Positions 17,367 to 24,875 of a stretch of 64,000 nt of DNA are shown piece by piece. Position numbers and translations under genes: made by a program. Location of the stretch: positions 62,001 through 126,000 of the forward strand of contig CBDBED010000008.1 of NCBI GenBank assembly GCA_965204245.1, in the 5' to 3' direction. This DNA comes from JAAXIE01 sp965204245 (lineage in GTDB: Bacteria; Chloroflexota; Dehalococcoidia; Lucifugimonadales; JAAXIE01). The notes under the pieces were generated by a model that was not told where the DNA came from, ran no database searches, and saw only the letters and a list, made by a program, of their open reading frames with translations. The number at the start of each line of letters is the position of its first letter. The stretch's first letter is position 1.

Positions 17367-18823
17367 AGTTCTAGCCTCGCCTTATATTTTGTCTTCATGG
17401 CGGCAACTGATGGGTCGTCAGAGTGAGACAGTAGTGGTGAGTTAAGAAGCTCAATTAAACGCTCTTTAGCTCCTTCAACCCATAAAGCGTCCATCAAGGC
17501 GATTGCTTCAGATGTACTTTGAGGAGGATCAAAAGTGGAGACAAGCTCGGATGTGTTGGCGCCTTCAATCAGACAGTCAAGCAAGAGCCTACGCGCCGTG
17601 GCATCGTATTGAGCAATCGGTTTGAGAATCGCGGCGGCAGCATCGTAGTTGTGAACCTCATATTTCTGCAATGCCGTTCGCAGAAGTTCGATCGTATGTT
17701 GGTACTGCAAATGGACAGTGGGTTGAAGAGGTGGGTCGTATTCAAAGCGCAAAGGGCCATCCATGTGGGGCGCTAGCGAACTGGGACCCCAAATCGGCAT
17801 GTGCAACCGGTCGTTCTGCATCTCCCGGACATGGAGGAACCCCGACGCGGTGGCTGTGTCCAGCTCCACTATGTTGTAGGCCCGTCTGAATCCATAGGCT
17901 GCATTTCCACAAAGCGTTCCAGCGCTAATGAGAGTGATCCGACGGTCTGAGCCATAACGAAACCGCGTATCGATATGCTGAGGCTTATGCTGATGGCCGT
18001 GGAAGCCCAGGCTGAAACCGCCATCGATGAAATTCTGAACGGTATCCGGATCCAAATAATCGACCTGAAAGGGCGAGCCTTCAATGTTATGATGCCAAAC
18101 GGCTATACGGAGACTACTTTGTATCGGGCCTGTACGTAAGAACTCCCCAGCCCTCGCGATGCAGTCAGGATGGATTGCTGCTTGTCGATTGAGTAAGTCG
18201 TTGTTATAACTACTGCAAAAGCCGACGATAGCGAGGTCCCACTGAGGAAAGCTAAACACACCGAACTGTTGACCTGGGTCCGTCGTATATGAATGGTGAC
18301 CATCATAGAATGTATTATAGAAGTCGACGAATGGTGTGAATCTCTCCTTATACAGGTCGGGACTTGCTACCCTGTAAAGTTCAAACTCCTCCCAAGACCA
18401 ACGCAGAGGCGATTCAGGCGTATAAAGCTCTGCAACGAAGCCTCGTTTAGTACTTGGGCCGACATCCATACTAATTGGTGTGAGGCTCTGGCGAACATGA
18501 GAATCACTGACGTCATGGTTACCGGGCACAATAATAATCTTTTGCTTGTCACCTTGCAAAAACTCATCCACGAGACTAGTTAGGAAGTTAGAAGCTTCTT
18601 GGTACTGAGTGTACAAAATTGCTTCAGCATCAGGTGTACCGTGCCTGACGCCTTGCACTAGATCACCACTGACGATAATTAGATCAGGAGGTGTTATCGG
18701 CCGAGACTCGTGGAGTGTGTATCGGTCCCGATCTCTTTTCAGTGATTCGAGTAGAATGGGATTGCCAATCGGATGACCGGCCTCACGGTGCAGGTCTGAA
18801 ATGTGAAGCACACTCAATTGCAT
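17363..18823 (-). CDS. Calcineurin-like metallophosphoesterase, partner of the GHKL ATPase
   Basis: A 486-residue protein with a complete calcineurin-like dimetal phosphoesterase site: SDLH (9-12), GD at 53-54, GNHD (101-104), WHHN (243-246) and GHQH (276-279). All metal ligands are present, so activity is expected against a phosphodiester or phosphomonoester. Residues after about 385 form a helical extension that is not part of the phosphoesterase fold. It differs from SbcD in its long insert between motifs 3 and 4 and in lacking the SbcD C-terminus. It is the first gene of a two-gene unit overlapping the ATPase by 4 bp. A TATTAT box at 18829-18834 ends 5 nt before the ATG. Confidence 0.85.
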   Translation of the reverse strand: MQLSVLHISDLHREAGHPIGNPILLESLKRDRDRYTLHESRPITPPDLIIVSGDLVQGVRHGTPDAEAILYTQYQEASNFLTSLVDEFLQGDKQKIIIVPGNHDVSDSHVRQSLTPISMDVGPSTKRGFVAELYTPESPLRWSWEEFELYRVASPDLYKERFTPFVDFYNTFYDGHHSYTTDPGQQFGVFSFPQWDLAIVGFCSSYNNDLLNRQAAIHPDCIARAGEFLRTGPIQSSLRIAVWHHNIEGSPFQVDYLDPDTVQNFIDGGFSLGFHGHQHKPQHIDTRFRYGSDRRITLISAGTLCGNAAYGFRRAYNIVELDTATASGFLHVREMQNDRLHMPIWGPSSLAPHMDGPLRFEYDPPLQPTVHLQYQHTIELLRTALQKYEVHNYDAAAAILKPIAQYDATARRLLLDCLIEGANTSELVSTFDPPQSTSEAIALMDALWVEGAKERLIELLNSPLLSHSDDPSVAAMKTKYKARLEL

Positions 18824-18828
18824 CGTTG

Positions 18829-18857
18829 ATAATATCCTCGGAATGCAGTGAGGGCAG
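18829..18857 (-). promoter_or_regulatory. Probable leaderless promoter of the phosphoesterase-ATPase unit
   Basis: Minus-strand TATTAT (18834-18829) lies 5 nt before the ATG at 18823, with a weak CTGCCC (18857-18852) at 17 bp spacing. No ribosome site intervenes. Confidence 0.35.
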
Positions 18858-19065
18858 TGGGCGAAGACCCTGACATTTAGCCCTTCGCGGCGCTAGACGA
18901 GCCCATCGTCATTATAGTCTATCCTAGGAGCGTAGCAAGTAAGTAGCGCATTGTGAATCGGCACCTCAGTGCGCGGGCAGTGGCTATCCTAGCATGCAGG
19001 TTCCTTTGCCAAAGTAGTTCCACTGTGGGTCAGGGACTGCGGCCCCATGATCGGGGATGCAGGAA

Positions 19066-19234
19066 ACTGGCTTGGACCGGAGAGGCTAACGCCATCCAAT
19101 ATGTCATCGTCCAAGAGGCTGATGTTATCCGGAAGGAACAGATGGTAGGTCGTGGAGACTGCCAGGCGAAGCCTTCTGATGGCTTCGTTGATGCTTAGGG
19201 GATTCGGATACCTAGGCTGGGAGAGGATGCGGAG
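19066..19234 (-). pseudogene. Internal fragment of a vapC (PIN) gene
   Basis: About 163 bp here match the middle of the intact vapC at 20507-20935 (its segment about 20629-20797) with roughly 14 mismatches by eye, about 91% identity, in the same orientation. Both ends of the gene are missing. The copy abuts the 72-bp repeat array, while the intact gene lies just beyond the 126-bp array, so the two make direct repeats around the GIY-YIG island. Confidence 0.8.
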
Positions 19235-19280
19235 GATGCGTGTGCGCTTATACCGGGGGCCACACTACGGGGTAGTTTCT

Positions 19281-19520
19281 GGATTCCGGCCTGCGCCGGA
19301 TGACAGGGGAGTGGCGTCCTTCTAGGGGTTGTTGTGGGGTGTGGAGGTCTCTGGATTCCGGCCTGCGCCGGAATGACGAGGGAGTGGCGTCCTTCTAGGG
19401 TTGTTGTGGAGCGTGGAGGTCTCTGGATTCCGGCCTGCGGCGGAATGACGAGGGAGTGGCGTCCTTCTAGGGTTGTTGTGGAGCGTGGAGGTCTCTGGAT
19501 TCCGGCCTGCGCCGGAATGA
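19281..19520. repeat. Four 72-bp tandem units with a GGATTCCGGCC palindrome
   Basis: The core GGATTCCGGCCTGCGCCGGA begins at 19281, 19353, 19425 and 19497, an exact 72-bp period. The core folds as a hairpin (ATTCCGGC / GCCGGAAT around CTGC). The first copy lacks one base of the right arm and the third has GCGGCGG for GCGCCGG. The linker between cores is nearly invariant. Confidence 0.9.
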
Positions 19521-19583
19521 CGGAGTTGGTTGGATTGAGGCTGGTGGGTGCTGTGGGAGGGAGCGACTGGGAGCGGTGATCGT

Positions 19584-19874
19584 ATGATGCGGAAGCCTTG
19601 TGTGTATGTACTCGCTAGCAGGCGGAATGGGACGCTGTACATTGGGGCGACTTCCAATTTGGCGGAGCGGGTGTGGCAGCACAAGAGCGGATTGGTGGAA
19701 GGGTTCACGAAGAGGTACGGCGTTCATATGCTGGTGTGGTATGAGGTCCACGAGACGATGAGGAGTGCGGTGGCTCGGGAGAGGGCGCTGAAGGAGTGGA
19801 ATAGGGCTTGGAAGCTGAGGTTGATTGAGGAGAGCAATCCCAAGTGGGAGGACTTGTACGATTCATTAGCTTGA
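19584..19874 (+). CDS. GIY-YIG nuclease (COG2827-type), within palindromic repeats
   Basis: A 96-residue single-domain GIY-YIG endonuclease. The first motif is CVYVLASRRNGTLYIG, followed by the catalytic Arg in NLAERVWQH and the metal-binding Glu in RERALKEW. The size matches stand-alone COG2827 proteins with no DNA-binding extension. Start is ATG 19584 or the next codon 19587. The gene is framed by palindromic repeats: four GGATTCCGG units to its left and two GGATCCCGG units to its right, then a 126-bp tandem array. The nuclease may act on these repeats, which is inference from position only. Confidence 0.88.
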   Translation: MMRKPCVYVLASRRNGTLYIGATSNLAERVWQHKSGLVEGFTKRYGVHMLVWYEVHETMRSAVARERALKEWNRAWKLRLIEESNPKWEDLYDSLA

Positions 19875-19896
19875 GGTTCGTTCCGTCATGGTCTCT

Positions 19897-19998
19897 GGAT
19901 CCCGGCCTGCGCCGGGATGACGGGGATGGTGGCAGTTTCTAGGGGTTGTTTGTTGGGTGTGGAGGTTTCTGGATCCCGGCCTGCGCCGGGATGACGGG
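19897..19998. repeat. Two GGATCCCGGCC palindromes, 74 bp apart
   Basis: Cores GGATCCCGGCCTGCGCCGGG start at 19897 and 19971. They are the same hairpin type as the units left of the nuclease, with compensated changes in both arms (TTCC to TCCC on one side, GGAA to GGGA on the other), so the stem is conserved. Confidence 0.85.
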
Positions 19999-20010
19999 TG
20001 GGGGGCGTCG

Positions 20011-20475
20011 GAATGTCGGGAAGGGGCACGGGCGGCAGGCTATGGGTGGGTGAGGTACGGGGTGGCCCGGGTTACGTGGATTCCCGCCTGCGCGGGAATG
20101 ACGGGTGGTATGGGAGTGATGGGGGTGATGGTGCGGGAATGACGGGAAGGGGCACGGGCGGCAGGCTGGGGGTGGGTGAGGTACGGGGTGGCCCGGGTTA
20201 CGTGGATTCCCGCCTGCGCGGGAATGACGGGTGGTATGGGAGTGACGGGGGTGATGGTGCGGGAATGACGGGAAGGGGAACGGGCGGCAGGCTAGGGGTG
20301 GGTGAGTTACGGGGTGGTCCGGGTTACGTGGATTCCCGCCTGCGCGGGAATGACGGGGGGTATGGGGGTGATGGTGCGGGAATGGCGGGATGGGGGTACG
20401 GGCGGCAGGGTGGTGGGTGAGTTCCGGGTGTGGTACAGGTTACGTGGATTCCCGCCTGCGCGGGAATGACGGGGG
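20011..20475. repeat. 126-bp tandem repeat array with GATTCCCGCC palindromes
   Basis: Units beginning GAATGNCGGGAAGGGG start at 20011, 20137, 20263 and, diverged, about 20380; spacings are 126, 126 and 117. Each unit has one hairpin GATTCCCGCCTGCGCGGGAA (20079, 20205, 20331, 20447). No coding function is evident; an open frame across the array is a product of its composition. Confidence 0.9.
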
Positions 20476-20506
20476 GGTGGGGGTCTGGGGGCGGATGGAG
20501 GCTGTG

Positions 20507-20935
20507 TTAGAGGATGACTAGGGACTCGTGTGTTGCGTGTCTGGCGGTTGTCAGGGGGACCTGTTTGTCGAGGGTTACAAAGCGTGCGCCGTGGGCTATG
20601 GCGAGAGCTAGAAGGTAGGCGTCGGTGATCTGGCTTGGGCCGGAGAGGCTGACGCCATTCAATATGTCATCGTCCAAGAGGCTGATGTCATCCGGAAGGA
20701 ACAGATGGTAGGGCGTGGAGGCAGCCAAGCGGAGCCTTCTGATGGCCTCGTTGATGCTCAGGGGATTGGGATACCTAGGTTGAGAGAGGATGCGGACGCA
20801 ACCGTTCTGGGTTAGAGGGGAAGAGGCCCACCCTTCGTGGATGTGGGTGGCGAGCCATTGGGATGCGATGGGGTGACTGGCGTGATTGCGGTCAAACAGG
20901 GCGATGAGGACGTTGATATCGAGCAACGCCCTCAT
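20507..20935 (-). CDS. vapC: PIN-domain toxin VapC, one catalytic acid replaced
   Basis: A 142-residue PIN-domain protein of the VapC type, ribonucleases that cut tRNA or rRNA. The first Asp is D6 in LLDINVL, and the C-terminal acids appear in ITDAYLL and TLDKQV. The usual TENG motif reads TQNG here, so the second acidic ligand seems replaced by Gln, which could weaken or abolish cleavage. It lies 12 bp after the small antitoxin gene on the same strand. A diverged internal copy lies 1.5 kb away at 19066-19234. Confidence 0.82.
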   Translation of the reverse strand: MRALLDINVLIALFDRNHASHPIASQWLATHIHEGWASSPLTQNGCVRILSQPRYPNPLSINEAIRRLRLAASTPYHLFLPDDISLLDDDILNGVSLSGPSQITDAYLLALAIAHGARFVTLDKQVPLTTARHATHESLVIL

Positions 20936-20947
20936 CCATTAGATTCT

Positions 20948-21148
20948 TTAGATTCCTGATTCGTCGCGCAGGGCGTTGACCAGCTTGTTGGTGACGGGCT
21001 TTCCGTTGGCGGGAATGGGATGGAAGCCGTAGAGATCGGGCGCGGAGTTGCTGGCGGTGGAAGCGGGCGCGGGCATGGGAGGGGCTTCAACGGCAGCTTC
21101 GTTGACCCTGCGCGTGAGAGAGAGATTGGCGTCGATTTCATATTTCAT
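20948..21148 (-). CDS. vapB: VapB-like antitoxin (66 aa)
   Basis: A 66-residue protein starting MKYEIDANLSL and ending in KPVTNKLVNALRDE, the toxin-neutralising tail pattern of antitoxins paired with PIN toxins. The ATG at 21148 has GGGAGA upstream at good spacing, and the toxin gene follows after 12 bp. The middle is a Pro/Ala-rich linker. The N-terminal part is too short for a confident DNA-binding fold assignment. Confidence 0.7.
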   Translation of the reverse strand: MKYEIDANLSLTRRVNEAAVEAPPMPAPASTASNSAPDLYGFHPIPANGKPVTNKLVNALRDESGI

Positions 21149-21224
21149 GAGCTTCTCCCGGAAGGCACCTAATGACCCTGGGTCTGGACTGAGTAAGTAT
21201 AGCATGAGGGCGGGAGAAAGTCGA

Positions 21225-21863
21225 TCAGGGGTTCCACACGATGATGCGGATGGGGGTGGGGTTGAAGGCGTTGACGGGGTTGCGGGTCTGGGGGCAGTTG
21301 GAGACAACGGAGAGGACATCCATTTCGGCTTGGAGTTCGATGAGGTCGCCGGGCTGGGAGAAGCCTTCGACGAGGGCCATGGCGCCGTCGTGCTCGACGG
21401 GGACATTCATGAAGAAATTGAGATTGGCAACGATGTCCTTCTTGCCGAGGCCGTGTTCGGCTAGACCCTTGAGGAAAGTGTCGCGGCAGTTGGGGGTGTA
21501 GGGGGTGTCGTAGCGCAGATGGTTGCTCTCGGAGGAGCAGCAGCCGCCGATGGTGTCGTGGCGGCCGCAGGTGTCGTCGACGATGGTGAAGAGCTTGCGG
21601 CCCATGTCGGTGTAGATGCCGTGGCCAGTGGTGAGGAAGATGGTGCCGGCGTATTTCATGGTATCGGCGGCGTTGTAGCGGTCGGAAGGGTCATGGGCGT
21701 TGTAGCAGAGGAAGTCGATGGCCTGCTGGCCTTCGAGGTCGATGAAGCGGAGGCGGGCGCCTTGGGGGACGACCCTGGCCCAGTGCTGGGCGGGCTGGAC
21801 GATGACGTCTTCGATGACATGGCCGGGGACTTGGGCTGGGTCTTGGCGGGCTGATTGAGTCAT
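21225..21863 (-). CDS. DUF1989 / urea-carboxylase-associated family protein
   Basis: A 212-residue protein of the DUF1989 family, often called urea-carboxylase-associated or aminomethyltransferase-like. Recognisable parts are the DLEGQQAIDFLCYN segment near residue 38, GRKLFTIVDDTCGRHD, and the Cys-rich GGCCSSESNH, where conserved Cys and His may bind metal. In other genomes it accompanies urea or guanidine breakdown, but none of those genes is present here. The ATG at 21863 is chosen over an upstream in-frame ATG because AGGAGG precedes it. An acyl-CoA ligase lies upstream on the same strand. Confidence 0.8.
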   Translation of the reverse strand: MTQSARQDPAQVPGHVIEDVIVQPAQHWARVVPQGARLRFIDLEGQQAIDFLCYNAHDPSDRYNAADTMKYAGTIFLTTGHGIYTDMGRKLFTIVDDTCGRHDTIGGCCSSESNHLRYDTPYTPNCRDTFLKGLAEHGLGKKDIVANLNFFMNVPVEHDGAMALVEGFSQPGDLIELQAEMDVLSVVSNCPQTRNPVNAFNPTPIRIIVWNP

Positions 21864-22091
21864 GGGGGCGCCTCCTGTGGTGGTGGGGGGTCTGTTGGGT
21901 AAGGATACTACAGAGAGGTGCGGGTGTGTGGGGTGGCATTTGACCTGCTTCATCCCCATCCTTCTTATCCACCCCCATCCTAACCTTCCCCCTGAGGGGG
22001 AAGGGATATGGACGTTCCCGCCTTGGGAGAGAAGGGATGTGGGCCTTCCGGCCTTGAGGGGGAAGGGATGTGGCGTGCGCTGCTATTGGGG

Positions 22092-23714
22092 TTAGCGGAT
22101 GCGGATGTTGGCTTGCTCGCGGTCGAAGGAGTCTTGGGTGAGGTCGTCGCGTTCGCGGCGGAGGATGTCTTTGCGGACGCGCATGCTGGGGGTGCGGGGG
22201 AGGTCGTCGCGGACTTCGTAGTAGCGTGGGACCTTGAAGTAGGCGAGGCGGGCGGCGCACCAGTGGACGATTTGTTCGGGGTCGATGGCGGAGCCGGGGC
22301 GGGGGGTGAGGTAGGCCTTGACCTCGTCCTCGCCAAGCTCGGAGGGGACAGCGATGACGGCGCAGTCGAGGACGGAGGGGTGGGCCTTGATGGTGTCCTC
22401 GACCTCTTGGGAGGAGATGTTCTCGCCGCGGCGGCGGATGACGTCCTTCTTGCGGTCGACGAAATAGAGAAAGCCGTCGTCGTCGAGGCGTCCCATGTCG
22501 CCAGTGTGGAGCCAGCCGTCTTGGAGGGTCTCGCGGGTCTGGTCTTCAAGGCGCCAGTAGCCGGGGGTGACGGCAGGGTTGCGGAGGACGATCTCGCCGG
22601 GTTGGCCCGTGGGCAGGGGGTTGCCGTCGTCGTCGACGATGGCGACCTCGTTGCGGAAGCGTGGGTCGGGATGCTGGCGTGGCTGGCCGGAGGAGTTGGG
22701 GCGGCGGGTGTCGCCGATCTTCTCGATGGCGCCGTAGCAACACTCGGTCATGCCGAAGCCGACGATGATGTCGGTGGCGAAGCGGTCTTGGAAGGCTTGG
22801 AGGAAGGGCGGGTCGAAGGAGGGGGAGCCGTAGAAGAGGCGGACGGAGTTGTGGCGGTCGAGGGGCGATTCGGGCTGCTTGGAGAGGACGGGCATCATCA
22901 TGCCGATGAAATTGACGACAGTTGCGTTGGCGTTGCGGACTTGGTCCCAGAAGCGGGAGGCTGAGAAGCGTTCCTCGACGACGAGGGTGGCGCCGGCGGC
23001 GAGGGTGCCCATGGTGGAGTAGTACTGGGCGTTGGCGTGGAAGAAGGGGAGGCAGGTGAAAAAGCGGTCGTCGCTGGTGGCCTCGGTCCAGTGGGCGAAG
23101 CCTTGACCGGAGGCGACGTACATCTGGTGGGTGAGCATCACACCCTTGGGGTTGCCGGTGGTGCCGGAGGTGTAGACGAGCATGGAGATGTCGTCGGGGG
23201 AGACGGGAGGCAGGGGGTCGATGGGGGTTGCGGTGGCGAGGGAGTGGGTGAAGCTGGGCCAGTCGGGGTCGCTGGCTTCCTGAGCGGGGGCGAGGACGAG
23301 GAGCTTGTGCTGGAGGTCGGGGGCGAGGGCGGCTGCTGCCTGGGCGGTGTCGAGGAGGGAGGTGTGGGTGACGAGGGCTGAGGCGCCGGCGTTGTTGAGG
23401 ATGTAGGCGGCTTCGTCGCGCTTGTAAGCGGTGTTGATGGGGACGCTGATTGCGCCGATGAGGGAGAGGCCGAACCAGCAGAACATGAACTCGGGGCAGT
23501 TGGGGAGGAAGAGGCAGACGCGGTCGCCGTGGCGGATGCCGGCGGCTTGGAACATGCCAGCGGTGCGCTTGATGGCGTCATCGAAGTCGTGGTAGGTGAT
23601 GCGCTGACCGGAAATCTCGAGGAAGGTCTTGTCGGGGTCGCGTTGGATGACCTCGGCTAGGAAGCTGCCGAGGGATTGTTGCCAGGGGAGTAGGGTGGTG
23701 TTGGTTGTGGTCAT
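22092..23714 (-). CDS. AMP-dependent acyl-CoA synthetase/ligase (CaiC/FadD-like)
   Basis: A 540-residue ANL-superfamily adenylating enzyme that activates a carboxylic acid with ATP and CoA. The phosphate loop MLVYTSGTTGNPKGV, the A5 motif GFGMTE, the A7 region WLHTGDMGRLDDDGF and the hinge DRKKDVIRRRGENIS are in order. The pattern is closest to crotonobetaine/carnitine-CoA or medium-chain ligases. ATG 23714 is preferred over the longer frame, whose extra residues do not fit the family. The true substrate is unknown. Confidence 0.9.
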   Translation of the reverse strand: MTTTNTTLLPWQQSLGSFLAEVIQRDPDKTFLEISGQRITYHDFDDAIKRTAGMFQAAGIRHGDRVCLFLPNCPEFMFCWFGLSLIGAISVPINTAYKRDEAAYILNNAGASALVTHTSLLDTAQAAAALAPDLQHKLLVLAPAQEASDPDWPSFTHSLATATPIDPLPPVSPDDISMLVYTSGTTGNPKGVMLTHQMYVASGQGFAHWTEATSDDRFFTCLPFFHANAQYYSTMGTLAAGATLVVEERFSASRFWDQVRNANATVVNFIGMMMPVLSKQPESPLDRHNSVRLFYGSPSFDPPFLQAFQDRFATDIIVGFGMTECCYGAIEKIGDTRRPNSSGQPRQHPDPRFRNEVAIVDDDGNPLPTGQPGEIVLRNPAVTPGYWRLEDQTRETLQDGWLHTGDMGRLDDDGFLYFVDRKKDVIRRRGENISSQEVEDTIKAHPSVLDCAVIAVPSELGEDEVKAYLTPRPGSAIDPEQIVHWCAARLAYFKVPRYYEVRDDLPRTPSMRVRKDILRRERDDLTQDSFDREQANIRIR

Positions 23715-23816
23715 GTTGGGGGTTGCTCCGGTGCCAAGGATTGATGGACTGAATTGGAGTGGGTATGGATTGGCGGCTTCTCGCTGTTGAGGGCCCTGCT
23801 GTGTGATGTTGCTCAC

Positions 23817-24731
23817 TTAACTCTGGAAGTCTTCGTCGTCGAGCCAGCCGTATCTTCTGGCGAGCCGGACCCAGAGGTTGCGGGTCATTCTGTTGTCTTC
23901 ACGCGCTTCAGCGAGGAGATCCTTGGTTCTTTGAGCGTCCTCCTCCAATGAGGCCAGTCGTCCCTCTTGGGAGACCAGCATGGCTGCGACGTCCCGGCTC
24001 ACTTCCGCTAGAGCTTCGTTGATCCCACGGATTGAGGCCATCTGGTTGGCGTGGTCGTCGAGTCGCCTGTCCTGAGATGCCTGCATTTCCGCGAGTCTTT
24101 GGTTGGTGGCTTGGATTTCCGCCATTTGACTGGTGTGGTCGTCGAGTCGCTCGTCGTGAGAGGCCAGCATGGTTAAGAGGGTTTGGTGCATCTCTTCGGT
24201 TCTGCGTGTGCTGGCTTGGATTTCCGCCATTTGGTTGGCGTGGTCGTCGAGTCGTCTCTCTTGAGAGGCCTGCATGTCGGCGAGTCGCTGGTTTGTAGCT
24301 TGGATTTCCGCCATTTGACTGGTGTGGTCGTCGAGTCGCTCGTCGTGAGAGGCCAGCATGGTTAAGAGGGTTTGGTGCATCTCTTCGGTTCTGCGTGTGC
24401 TGGCTTGGATTTCCGCCATTTGGTTGGCGTGGTCGTCGAGTCGTCTCTCTTGAGAGGCCTGCATGTCGGCGAGTCGCTGGTTTGTAGCTTGGATTTCCGC
24501 CATTTGGTTGGCGTGTTCATCGAGTCGCCTCTCTTGAGAGGCCTGCATGTCGGCGAGTCTCTGGTTGGTTTCCCGGATGGAGGCCATCTGCTGGGCGTGG
24601 TCGTCCAGTCGTCCAGCGTGGTCGTCGACTCGCGCTGCCTGAGCAGCCGTCATGCTTGCGAGGGTCTGATTCAAGTCGGTCAGAATCTGGAGGTTATCCT
24701 CCATGGTGCGTAGACGCCTCTCGGTTGTCAT
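23817..24731 (-). CDS. Coiled-coil repeat protein with near-exact internal duplication
   Basis: A 304-residue, almost wholly coiled-coil protein built from units around ERRLDDHANQMAEIQ and NQRLADMQASQ, heptad-compatible. A 189-bp (63-residue, nine-heptad) segment is duplicated in tandem almost without change: the DNA from about 24109 recurs from about 24298. ATG 24731 has AAGGAAGG upstream. There is no signal peptide or membrane span. Chloroflexota have many such proteins of unknown role; resemblance to phage or cytoskeletal coiled coils is generic. Confidence 0.8.
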   Translation of the reverse strand: MTTERRLRTMEDNLQILTDLNQTLASMTAAQAARVDDHAGRLDDHAQQMASIRETNQRLADMQASQERRLDEHANQMAEIQATNQRLADMQASQERRLDDHANQMAEIQASTRRTEEMHQTLLTMLASHDERLDDHTSQMAEIQATNQRLADMQASQERRLDDHANQMAEIQASTRRTEEMHQTLLTMLASHDERLDDHTSQMAEIQATNQRLAEMQASQDRRLDDHANQMASIRGINEALAEVSRDVAAMLVSQEGRLASLEEDAQRTKDLLAEAREDNRMTRNLWVRLARRYGWLDDEDFQS

Positions 24732-24875
24732 GAGCCTTCCTTCAATGGCACACCTAAGGGCCTTCAACGGCACATCGTGAAGGCCTTCAACAGTAAACCT
24801 ACGGGTCTCCAGTGGTAGCCCTCCAAGGTTACTATATCAGGCGGGGATGTGTGAGCAAGGACGGACAGGCGGGAA

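Noticed and set aside
17363..18823. SbcD/Mre11 partner for the sbcC at 5.4 kb
   Set aside because: It is 9 kb from sbcC, in an overlapping unit with a GHKL ATPase, and the C-terminal extension does not fit SbcD.
18953..19198. 81-codon plus-strand frame
   Set aside because: It overlaps the vapC fragment, which is antisense to it; no ribosome site.
19998..20420. 140-codon Gly-rich frame in the repeat region
   Set aside because: It spans tandem 126-bp repeats (a multiple of three), which keeps any open frame open.
19281..20475. CRISPR array suspected from regular repeats
   Set aside because: Repeats are palindromic and the spacing is filled with nearly identical linkers rather than unique spacers; no cas genes are near.
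22008..22964. 318-codon plus-strand frame opposite the acyl-CoA ligase
   Set aside because: Shadow of the ligase; no family features.
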